Assembly (NCBI GenBank): GCA_016720745.1
Contig: JADKKA010000018.1
Coordinates: 682,001-746,000 of the forward strand
Direction of reading: 5' to 3'
From: Chitinophagaceae bacterium
Lineage (GTDB): Bacteria; Bacteroidota; Bacteroidia; Chitinophagales; Chitinophagaceae
DNA length: 64,000 bases
How positions within the stretch are numbered: the stretch's first letter is position 1; each line of letters opens with the position of its first letter. Position numbers and translations under genes: made by a program. Shown here one piece after another: positions 1 to 7,463 of the stretch. The notes beneath the pieces are model-generated. The model searched no databases. It was given only the letters and a program-made list of their open reading frames with translations, and was not told where the DNA came from.

Positions 1-304
1 AGAGGATTTAAGTAACTGTTCAGCGTGCAAAAAAGTTAACTGGCTTTAAATAGGATTTTGAGTTAGGTCTTTTTGTCGACTTCTTTTCCAAACAATATAA
101 AATGAAGACCTCTCGAATAAAACCTTCATAGCTTCTAAAGCCGTTGAAAAATATAGATTCCACAAGAAGTTCTAGTTGGGAACGTGTTAATTGCCCAGCA
201 GTAAATTTTCTCTGGTTGTCAAAATCAAATCTTTTCAGTCGGGTTAATTCTTGTGTGAACCAGTTTACTGATGCGCTTATTTTGACACGATTTTTTACCG
301 GCAT
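1..304 (-). CDS. HEPN-domain protein, MAE_28990/MAE_18760-like (partial, frameshifted)
   Basis: The N-terminal part of a HEPN-superfamily protein runs off the left edge. The open frame from 304 ends at 20, but a one-base shift at the six-A run 29-34 restores the reading LHAEQLLKSS to the window edge, so the stop is probably an artefact. It begins eight bases after the DUF262 gene stop, as in a two-gene operon. Pairing of DUF262 with this HEPN family is known from surveys of HEPN ribonucleases linked to defence. The catalytic Rx4-6H motif would lie beyond the edge, so RNase activity cannot be judged. Family assignment rests on local resemblance and the partner gene. Confidence 0.55.
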
Positions 305-312
305 GATTTGGA

Positions 313-1423
313 TTAGATTGCTGAGGCAATATGTTTCGTTAATAAATTGCCACGCAAAATTCTTGCTGCGGCATCAGTGGTTCCCCTTCTTGAAGCGTTT
401 ATAAAATCTTTGAAATCCTGAGGTTGATTTGGTGAGTTTATGTTTTCTGAAACTTCATCAAACTTGGCACTAAAATTATCAAGTGCAACACGTGCCTTCC
501 CCAATGATTTCGCCGTTAAAGATTTAGTTGATTTTCTAAGTCCACTTACCCCATATACGATATTGGCAACTGCTGTAAATAAGGAATAAAAAATATGTAT
601 TCTTGCAAAGTTTGTATTTTTTATTTCAGCGGCAGGGTATATTGTTCCGATATATGACATTACTTTGTCGAACTTCTTTTCGATGTCTTCTAAATTGCCT
701 GCATCATCTTCATACTTTTTGTAAAAAGACTCAATTCCCTTATTCGATTGCACTTTATCAAGCAGTGAAACAAACAAGTCAGCGCATAGCTCTGCTTCTG
801 CCATTCTTGTTACTTTGGCTTTCGTCAATATCCCTGATTCAATAAAATAGTTCACATATCGATAGCCAATTGTATAAACTGATTGTTTAAAGAATCCAAG
901 ATATCTTGCATTAAATAATTCTTGCGGGAGTTAGTTTGACTGTATATGAATTAAGTCGAGCAAAAATGTCTAAAATCTCATTGTATGGAATATCAAAAAG
1001 AAGGTCTATTCCTAGTTCGTATTTAAGAAAGTCCTTGTCAAGATTATTTGGAAGATTGGCAAAGTTGTAAGCAGATAACTCTTTATTATGTGCTTTAGAA
1101 ATTTTAAAGTCCCCGTTATAGTAACTTAAGATAGCTCTCAATCTTTGTTGGCCATCGACAACAACTCTTACAATTTTTGCACCCTCAAGTTTTTGAGTTA
1201 TTAATATCTTGGGCATTGGCTTTCCACGTAAGACTGTGTCAATTAAATAAGATTTTGCCTTGTCAGACCATACGGAACGTCTTTGGAAATCAGGAGATAT
1301 TTCCAAAAGACCATTACTGTCCCACTCAACAATGTCCGCAATGCTATAAGTTCTGGTATCAAAATTTTTCATTTCTGTGAATTTATCTATTTGAAGAACG
1401 AGTGTCTGTAAAATTGCAGCCAT
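313..1423 (-). CDS. DUF262 (GmrS-type, ParB/Srx fold) protein, frameshifted
   Basis: DUF262 proteins are the N-terminal module of GmrSD type IV restriction systems and of other defence operons; many are NTP-dependent. Visible marks are PDFQRRSVW near residues 44-52 and DGQQRL near 90-95, the family signature. The frame is broken after KLTP at about 925-929: the first part ends at 911 and the second starts at 855. One surplus base in the C/G run joins them as LTPQELFNARYLGFFKQS, and total length is 370 codons plus one base, as expected for a single insertion. No DUF1524 HNH domain follows, so this is not a standard GmrSD. Start could be 1372 (MKNFDTRTYS) instead of 1423. It is the first gene of a pair with the HEPN gene. 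Confidence 0.75.
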
Positions 1424-1427
1424 CGTA

Positions 1428-1451
1428 AGGGCAACTTGCCGATGTTGCCCT
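1428..1451. repeat. Short perfect inverted repeat upstream of DUF262
   Basis: AGGGCAAC (1428-1435) and GTTGCCCT (1444-1451) form a perfect 8-bp stem with an 8-base loop just upstream of the DUF262 start. It could be an operator, a leader hairpin or one arm of a cassette boundary. The sequence alone does not decide. Confidence 0.5.
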
Positions 1452-1631
1452 CTAATTTAAGAAATCTTGTCCTTTAGTGATCTGGCAATATTGGCAAGTT
1501 GCTAGTTGTACGCAGTTTGAATTGCAGGAGATGAATCTCAAACAGTTATCCCATTCTACGCCGCCATTTTGCAAACGAGCAGGGCTTGGAGCTGGCCACC
1601 ATAAATTTAGGAAAACTTACCGTGCAGACCT

Positions 1632-1698
1632 ACAACATTTCTTTAGCTGTTTAAGGCCGAGCTACTACGCAGACGGCTTGCGCCAAACCCGATGTTGT
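1632..1698. repeat. Imperfect nested palindrome, attC-like
   Basis: Outer arms ACAACAT (1632-1638) and ATGTTGT (1692-1698) enclose GTTT/AAAC (1649-1652, 1685-1688) and AAGGCC/GGCTT with one unpaired base. This layout (outer arms, inner arms with an extrahelical base, about 67 bp) resembles an integron attC recombination site. The outer arms do not match the GTTRRRY core exactly. It overlaps the C-terminal end of the protease gene, as cassette recombination sites often do. Confidence 0.4.
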
Positions 1699-2478
1699 GC
1701 GTTCGAAACTATTTTAGAATGTCGAACAAGTAGAATGATGGTGTAACTGCTGCAAAGTTTTCCGCCTGTATCGTCTGAAATTGTTCCGTGGACAATGGCG
1801 CACATTTTTGTCTTATTTCCCGATATTTTCATATAGCCTTGATCATATATTGCAAGATCGTATACCGGACCACCACTGTATCCCCCCAACACTTGGGTTT
1901 TCAAGAATTTGAAAAGTTTGAAGGGTATTGGTGTCAGCACGGGCCAATGTTATATATCCACTAGAAGGAAATGTTCTAAAAGTTAATGGGGAAAAATACT
2001 CCGAAGCCCCTAACCCAAGAGGAAATCCTATTATAACTAATTGAAGATTTCTTGGAATTGCAGATCTATCTTTACTTATCATCTCAATCGGAATAAATCT
2101 GCCTTTAAAATATTTAGAAAGCAATTCAGGATTCAATTTTAATCTTAAAATTGAGATATCAGCCGTTGGATGTGTTATCCAATAAACTGAATCTGTTAAG
2201 TCAGATAATTTTAGTGTTAAAGGTCGATTGCCAGTATCACAAATAACTATTTTTGCATATCGGTCCATCATTTTCGCAACATGACTAGCTGTAAGTATAT
2301 AGAGCTCGTTTTTGTTTTGAATAAATGAGCCAGTCCCAATAGTTTCTTTGCCAGGCGACACTTCTTTTCGAAGATTTAAGGTAGAGTAAGCCAGTTGATC
2401 AGCTGTGTACACTTGAGCCTCCAGCTCTAATGATTTAGAAAGAGCAAAAAATATTACAATTAGGATTTTAAATTTCAT
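1665..2478 (-). CDS. Secreted trypsin-like serine protease (S1/HtrA fold), frameshifted
   Basis: A signal-peptide-like N-terminus (residues 1-21, ending LEAQ) precedes a trypsin-like domain. The triad can be read as His66 in TASHV, Asp107 in HPTADISIL and Ser201 in GYSGGPVYD. The frame ending at 1843 reads GGIQWW instead of GGYSGG because of six C bases at 1882-1887; five would restore one frame to 1665. Length is 271 codons plus one base. It lacks a PDZ domain. The last ~11 residues are encoded inside the palindrome 1632-1698, so the true C-terminus may be non-homologous tail. Likely exported, substrate unknown. Confidence 0.7.
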
Positions 2479-2539
2479 ACGATTTAATTATTAAAGTAGT
2501 ACATCAATATTACGTAAAACTGAATGTTGGATGTAGTTT

Positions 2540-2861
2540 TTACCACTTCGCAAAAGGCAAGTAATCTCTTTCAAAATATAAAGCAATTCCAACATACAAT
2601 AAATAAGCACACAATATAATTAACATCCAGAGTTGAACCATTACATTTTTAAGTGTCAAGTAACAAATACCAAACGCTATAATTGTAACTAATGTTAAGA
2701 CTCATGGCCAGAACAAATTTATTAAAGCACCAAGTTCATGCCCAGTCATGTCTATGAAAATTGACAGGATGGTCGAAATAAAACCAGTAAATATTAGGTA
2801 TAAGGATCCTCTACTAAAATCAATCTTGGTTACTTTTTGAAATAGGTTCTTTGGGTCTCAT
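2540..2861 (-). pseudogene. Small three-helix membrane protein, disrupted
   Basis: On the minus strand an ATG at 2859-2861 starts MRPKEPIS. One surplus A in the run 2834-2838 must be removed to continue into KIDFSRGSLYLIFTGFIST. The frame then runs to TAA at 2540-2542 except for one in-frame TGA at 2702-2704, where Trp would fit (NLFWP-stop-VLTLVT). Three hydrophobic segments are visible: around SLYLIFTGFISTILSIFI, around VLTLVTIIAFGICYL and around MLIILCAYLLYVGIALYF. About 106 residues if intact. No family was recognised. Coding character is supported by the long uninterrupted hydrophobic pattern on both sides of the stop. Confidence 0.5.
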
Positions 2862-2868
2862 TGCTGAT

Positions 2869-3285
2869 CTAGATATACCAATTTAATTGCCCGCCGAGTT
2901 CCAAACAGAGTCCAATACCAGCGTTTACATTATAGTCAAATTGCATATGAAATTCAATATTCAAATTATTACTTTTAATTATTGTCATCATGTCAGGAAA
3001 TGCGTCTGAATGCTTTTTAAATTTGTTTTTTTTATCGTTTATTTCCTGAATTACTTTGTTTTTTGTAATGTTTTCAAAATTGATAGTGCCTGTCCAACCA
3101 GTTACTAAAAGACTTTCGTTGTCATTTATTCTTATTGTACAACTGTCTAAGTGAAGGGGTATTCGATCAGCAATTTTCAAAAATCTTTCTTTCAGTTGAG
3201 ATGTGTAGATAATATTACAGCAAACGTTCGAGGCTTGACGCAGGTTTGGAGAATTTGCTGTGTCGGCCCTGCAACTGATGCCCAT
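2869..3285 (-). CDS. Hypothetical protein in accessory island
   Basis: An open frame of 138 codons ends NWYI. The first ~25 codons overlap an inverted repeat (3217-3261) and look non-coding (MGISCRADTANSPN), so translation may start later, but no nearer ATG is obvious before the middle of the protein. The rest is a soluble, mixed-charge sequence with no signal peptide or membrane segment. No family was recognised. It sits directly upstream of the small disrupted membrane gene. Confidence 0.45.
   Translation of the reverse strand: MGISCRADTANSPNLRQASNVCCNIIYTSQLKERFLKIADRIPLHLDSCTIRINDNESLLVTGWTGTINFENITKNKVIQEINDKKNKFKKHSDAFPDMMTIIKSNNLNIEFHMQFDYNVNAGIGLCLELGGQLNWYI
3217..3261. repeat. Inverted repeat at the 5' end of the 2869-3285 gene
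   Basis: ACAGCAAA (3217-3224) and TTTGCTGT (3254-3261) are a perfect 8-bp inverted pair with a 29-base centre containing GAGGCTTGACGCAGG. It could be a cassette boundary or a regulatory hairpin. Confidence 0.4.
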
Positions 3286-3298
3286 TAAAATTGCTGAT

Positions 3299-3360
3299 GT
3301 TGACTACTAAAAGGCAAATAGAATTCGGTCAAGCCCGATATTAGCTTTTAGTAGTACAAC
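3299..3360. repeat. Nested inverted repeat with a bulged base, attC-like
   Basis: GTTG (3299-3302) pairs with CAAC (3357-3360). TACTAAAAGgC (3305-3315) pairs with GCTTTTAGTA (3344-3353), leaving one G unpaired. The centre is about 28 bases. It lies between two minus-strand orphan genes. The nested arms and single extrahelical base again recall attC architecture. No T-run follows, which speaks against a simple terminator. Confidence 0.45.
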
Positions 3361-3414
3361 AGTCGATTATTATTCCGTCCGTATACTTTGCGGCAAACCT
3401 TTTAATGGCTGCTG

Positions 3415-4050
3415 CTATTTTAATTGTCGAATATAACTTGAAATAAATTTTGCAAATGCATTAGTGATTGAACTAATTAAATTTAATGGAGAGGAAATTT
3501 CGATTTCCAAATCATGCTTCTTTTTTAAAGTAGAAATTAGCTCAAAGGCTTTGTCTGCTAATGGGCTATTGCTAATTTCAATTTCGAGTTCAGCAGATTT
3601 ATTTGTTAAGTCCGATATTTTTTCTATTACTTTTGAAAGCTCATTATTGTCGGCAACAATTTCTTCAAGTCTTTTATTATAACTTTCTAATTGATCTTTT
3701 AAATAAAGGCTTAAACTTGCTTTCCTGATAAGAAACTCCATCTCTTTTTTCTGAAGCTCTAAACTTTTAATATCTGATTGTTTTGCATTTAATTCCAGTT
3801 CTCTTTTTTGAATTTCTTCTGCTGTTTCAGCAAGCTTTTTGAGATTGTCAAGTTCAATGTTTTTTAGGTCAGTATTTTTAATTCCTGGTAAAACAAAACC
3901 TAAAAGTCCCAAAATCGATGCTACTCCACCAATAATTGTTGCAGACTCATTAAAGATGTCTTTGTCTAGCCGCTTAAATTTTACAGCAAAAAAGCCTCCA
4001 ACAAAATATAAAACTGAAAGTGTAATAATGATTAAAGCTAGTCTTCTCAT
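3415..4050 (-). CDS. Membrane-anchored coiled-coil protein, unknown function
   Basis: 211 residues. Two hydrophobic helices occupy roughly residues 4-24 and 38-56 (IIGGVASILGLLGFVLPG). A long charged heptad-like region, about residues 65-160, is predicted coiled coil. The C-terminal ~40 residues are amphipathic. No known family was recognised. Two-helix anchor plus cytosolic coiled coil is seen in several phage-defence effectors and sensors, but nothing here proves that role. It is the distal member of the minus-strand, A+T-rich island and is followed by an attC-like palindrome. Confidence 0.6.
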   Translation of the reverse strand: MRRLALIIITLSVLYFVGGFFAVKFKRLDKDIFNESATIIGGVASILGLLGFVLPGIKNTDLKNIELDNLKKLAETAEEIQKRELELNAKQSDIKSLELQKKEMEFLIRKASLSLYLKDQLESYNKRLEEIVADNNELSKVIEKISDLTNKSAELEIEISNSPLADKAFELISTLKKKHDLEIEISSPLNLISSITNAFAKFISSYIRQLK

Positions 4051-4370
4051 AAGTTGTTTGTTAAAATAGTAGTCAATTCGTTAATTTCCACTAATTCGCG
4101 CCCATCACAATGAAATTCATTATTTAAAATCAATGATTTAATACAAGTCATATTGTAATTTGGACAATCCGCTACTATCCCCCGCCCACACTTCGTGCAC
4201 CTCAGTCACATCTCCATGACCGAAACGCCTGATAGGGAAGTTAAGTTTTTCAGGGAAAAATAACAATACCACAAAGTGGTATTTTGGGGTGGGAGGCCCG
4301 GCAGGTCAAGGGGTTATCGGTTTTTAAACCACAGCGCACACGGCGATTCTCGGCGGACTTTTTTATTGAA
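4051..4370. other. Gene-free stretch at island edge
   Basis: No supported gene. It contains a short hairpin, AATACCAC/GTGGTATT at 4265-4283. It marks the change from the A+T-rich island to the more G+C-rich core sequence. Confidence 0.4.
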
Positions 4371-4722
4371 GAACAGACGAACAAGGAAATAAGAATTTTG
4401 AAGTCGCTTACACAACGCTCGTTTCTCCCCTTTAGGGGGAAAGGGGGTGGATCGTGAGCGAAATAAGAACAGACGAACAAGGAAATAAGAATGTTGAAGT
4501 CGCTTACAAAACGATCGTTTCTCCCCTTTAGGGGGACAGGGGTGGGGTGGGTCGTGAGCAAAATAAGAACAGACGAACAAGGAAATAAGAATGTCGAAGT
4601 CGCTTACATAACGATCGTTTCTCCCCTTTAGGGGGAAAGGGGGTGGGTCGTGAGCAAAATAAGAACAGACGAACAAGGAAATAAGAATGTTGAAGTCGCG
4701 TACACAACGCTCGTTTCCCCCC
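4371..4722. repeat. Four tandem copies of a ~96-100 bp repeat
   Basis: Copies begin at 4371, 4467, 4567 and 4663, each starting GAACAGACGAACAAGGAAAT and containing the near-palindrome CTCCCCTTTAGGGGG. The last copy is truncated near 4722. Copies differ by point changes and small indels. Open frames across them are by-products of repetition. The unit is far too long and lacks spacers for CRISPR. Confidence 0.85.
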
Positions 4723-4761
4723 TTTTCAACCTATCAACCTTTCAACTTGTCAACTGCGGAA

Positions 4762-6197
4762 TCACCAGTCATCAGTACGAAAACTACTCACCGGAAACCC
4801 CTCCGTACTAAACAACTCCCCACAATAAAATCACGGAACGCATAGCGAACAGCAACAGGAGTCGGTACAAGCGGAGAAGAAACCACAATCGTCCCATTAC
4901 GGATACTCGCGGCAGCCGGTCTGAAAATTTTATCCGCCCCGGCAATTTCAAACTGGGTGAGTGTTTTACCGTAACTAGTCAAACCGTTGGGTACATATTT
5001 GAATTTGATCGTGGCAATACTGCCATTGATCAGGATGGAATCCATGGCAGGACTCTGATACGCAAATCCCTTGAACTGATAAGTAGCGGCAAGGGCCATA
5101 TAAGAGAATCGCTTTCCGACAGTTTCTTTATCCGCCGGATGAATATTGAACTCTTCTCCATTATCCATCAATACCACCATGCCGCTGTTGGGGATACTAT
5201 TCACCGATTTTCTCTGGGCATCTCTTAAAAAAGCAGAATTGGCTTTGAGGTCCATTGGCGCCGTGGCATTAGCACCATTGCGGTAATTGTAAGGGGCAAT
5301 CTGTGCAAAATAAAAAGGAAACTCACCGATCCCGAATTCATCCCTCCACTGTTTCACCATGGCCGGGAATAATTTTTCATACTGCTCCGCTCTTCCATTA
5401 TTGCTCTCGCCCTGGTACCAGAGACAACCCTTGATCGCATAACCAATAAATGGTTTCAGCATGGCATTGTATAAAGTAGTGGGAGTACGGTTGTTTACTT
5501 TAGATGAATCAGCCAGCGTGGGTATCGTTAATTCGGGAAATGCTTTTAATACTTCCACACTCATCCAGGCCTCGGCCGATGAACCGCCATAACTGATATT
5601 GATCAAGCCAACCGGTACTTTCAACTGCTCCTGCAAAATCTTTCCATAATGATAAGCCACCGCACTGAAATTACTTACCGCTTCCGGTCCTGCTGTTTTC
5701 CAGTCCGCCTTCCTGGTGCTATCCTGTATAAATGTCTTTACCGCCCTTGGCACCGTGTACAATCTTATCTGATTATTGGTGGAATTGAATACCGCATCAT
5801 TCGATCCCCTGATCGGCTGGTCACGAAATCCCTTCATCGGCATTTCCATATTGCTCTGGCCACTGCAAAGCCAGACTTCCCCGATCAGGATATCTTTTAA
5901 AGTGATTGCTTCTCCATCACTGATCTGTATTTCATAAGGTCCGCCCGCAGCTGGTGTCGCCACCTGCAATTTCCATTTGCCACCCGCATCAGCAGCAGTA
6001 CTGTATTTCTTTTTGTTCCAGGAAGTACTTACCTGTACCTGACTACCGGGCCGGGCCCAACCCCAGATGGCCGCATTGGTTTGCTGCTGCAATACCATAT
6101 GATCACTGAAAAAAGCAGGGAGTACAATTTTAGCGGCAACTGACTGACAAACAAAAAAGGAAATACTGATGAGTAAGGCGGCAAGGAATCGTTGCAT
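4762..6197 (-). CDS. Sialate O-acetylesterase (SGNH/SASA family), C-terminal frameshift
   Basis: Exported esterase predicted to remove O-acetyl groups from sialic acid or other acetylated sugars. Residues 1-22 form a signal peptide (ending SVAA). An N-terminal beta-sandwich precedes the SGNH motif GQSNME with nucleophile Ser115; INISYGGSSAEAW and CLWYQGESN are family blocks. The open frame ends at 4788 with an atypical tail (GSCLVRRGFR). Adding one base to the CCCC run at 4818-4821 gives VGELFSTEGFPVSSFRTDDW and a stop at 4762-4764, which is the usual family ending. Total length is consistent with one missing base. Divergent from the AraC regulator. Confidence 0.9.
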
Positions 6198-6372
6198 AAC
6201 AAAGATTTAGGGAACGAATATAACTATATGCCAAATAAAGCTGTCTTGTACTGTGCGGTTTTACAGACCAGACTTTGCAGCTGATATACCTTGCCTTTTT
6301 CGCCGATAGCAGAATGGAAAGCCTGAATTACCCAACTTTCATTAATTTAACCGCCTATTTGCCTGCAGCTAT

Positions 6373-7296
6373 ATGAAAGAAAAAGAGAATAAGGAAGGAT
6401 CGCATAAGAATATCTGGTACGGAGCCGGCCGGCAAAGGATTGAGATTCCCCGTACGATCCTCAAATCCAGAGTGGTCAGTAATTCCATGCTCCGGCACTT
6501 GCATATCTGTTCCATCGGCTATTACCCAAAGGCCAAGGATCATTTTACCTACCGCAAGAAAGGACTACCTGAAAATTTTCTTTTTTACTGTGTGGACGGA
6601 CAGGGCTGGTTCCAGATCGGCAAACAACGCTATGAAGTGGGGCCCAATGAATTTTTTATCCTCCCCCAGCATGTAGAACATTCTTACGGAAGCAATCCCG
6701 ATGATCCCTGGTCCATTTACTGGGTTCATTTTGGCGGGGAATCCTTACCCGAGTTCAATGAAGTACAGGAAGTACAAAAACATTTCAAACCGGTTGCGGT
6801 AAAAAGCGACGGGGAAATTATTGCGATCTTCTCCCGGATTTATAAAACACTGGAGCTGGGTTATAGTATCGACAACCTGCTTTTCGCGAATATGAGCCTC
6901 TCTCATTTTCTCACCCTCTTCATTTATAATGCCCGTTATTTTTCAGCCAGCGCCACCGGTAAACTGGATTGTGTGGACAGCGCCATTCATTATATGCAGG
7001 AGCGCATCAATGATAATATCTCCCTGCAGGAACTGAGCAGTCAGTATAATTATTCAGTCTCCCGGTTCTCCAACCTCTTCCGGCAGAAGACCGGTTATGC
7101 ACCAATCGATTATTTCTTACAGATGAAAATGCAGAAAGCCTGCCAGCAACTCAATTTCAGCGATCGCCCCATCAAGGATATCGCCTTCGGTTTGGGTTTT
7201 GATGATCCATACTACTTTTCAAAACGTTTCCGGAAAAATATTGGGATGTCGCCTAAGAAATACCGGGCTTTGCGGATGAATGATCAGCAGGAATGA
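6373..7296 (+). CDS. AraC-family transcriptional regulator
   Basis: 307 residues. An N-terminal cupin-like sensor (about residues 40-160, with HFTYRKKG, ILPQHVEHSYG and WVHFGG) is of the AraC_binding type that senses sugars. The C-terminal ~100 residues hold two helix-turn-helix units: LQELSSQYNYSVSRFSNLF and IKDIAFGLGFDDPYYFSKRF. It lies divergently 175 bp from the sialate O-acetylesterase, so it probably controls that gene in response to a glycan breakdown product (inference). Confidence 0.9.
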   Translation: MKEKENKEGSHKNIWYGAGRQRIEIPRTILKSRVVSNSMLRHLHICSIGYYPKAKDHFTYRKKGLPENFLFYCVDGQGWFQIGKQRYEVGPNEFFILPQHVEHSYGSNPDDPWSIYWVHFGGESLPEFNEVQEVQKHFKPVAVKSDGEIIAIFSRIYKTLELGYSIDNLLFANMSLSHFLTLFIYNARYFSASATGKLDCVDSAIHYMQERINDNISLQELSSQYNYSVSRFSNLFRQKTGYAPIDYFLQMKMQKACQQLNFSDRPIKDIAFGLGFDDPYYFSKRFRKNIGMSPKKYRALRMNDQQE

Positions 7297-7316
7297 TTGA
7301 GAATTGAAAATTGAGA

Positions 7317-7334
7317 TCCCGATAGCTATCGGGA
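7317..7334. repeat. Palindromic dispersed repeat, copy 1
   Basis: TCCCGATAGCTATCGGGA is a perfect 18-bp palindrome flanked by GAAAATTGA-like words on both sides. The same palindrome with similar flanks occurs at 32930-32947. Confidence 0.75.
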
Positions 7335-7394
7335 GAAAATTGAAAATTCGCGGTAGTATATTGGGTGCTATTTAATTTATCAGGCGCCAAAAGA

Positions 7395-7438
7395 AGAAGG
7401 CACCAGTAGCGCAAGTAAATTGAGCCCTGGTGCCTTCT
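7395..7438. terminator. Hairpin terminator between AraC and TonB-receptor genes
   Basis: AGAAGGCACCAG (7395-7406) and CTGGTGCCTTCT (7427-7438) form a perfect 12-bp stem. On the minus strand it is followed by a T-rich tract, so it mainly serves the receptor gene ending at 7464. It sits between convergent genes and may act in both directions. Confidence 0.6.
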
Positions 7439-7463
7439 GGCAAATTATATAGTGATCAGTATA

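Noticed and set aside
1477..1746. Plus-strand 89-codon frame
   Set aside because: It overlaps the protease end and the attC-like palindrome and shows no coding pattern.
2540..2861. TGA recoded as Trp
   Set aside because: TGA is used as a normal stop by other genes here, and the second case is TAG; a recoded genetic code does not fit.
4250..4676. Two overlapping minus-strand open frames with repeated peptide
   Set aside because: They run through the four tandem DNA repeats, have no start signal or domain, and their peptide repetition only mirrors the DNA repeat.
4371..4722. Possible CRISPR array
   Set aside because: Units are 96-100 bp back to back with no spacers, and no cas genes lie near.
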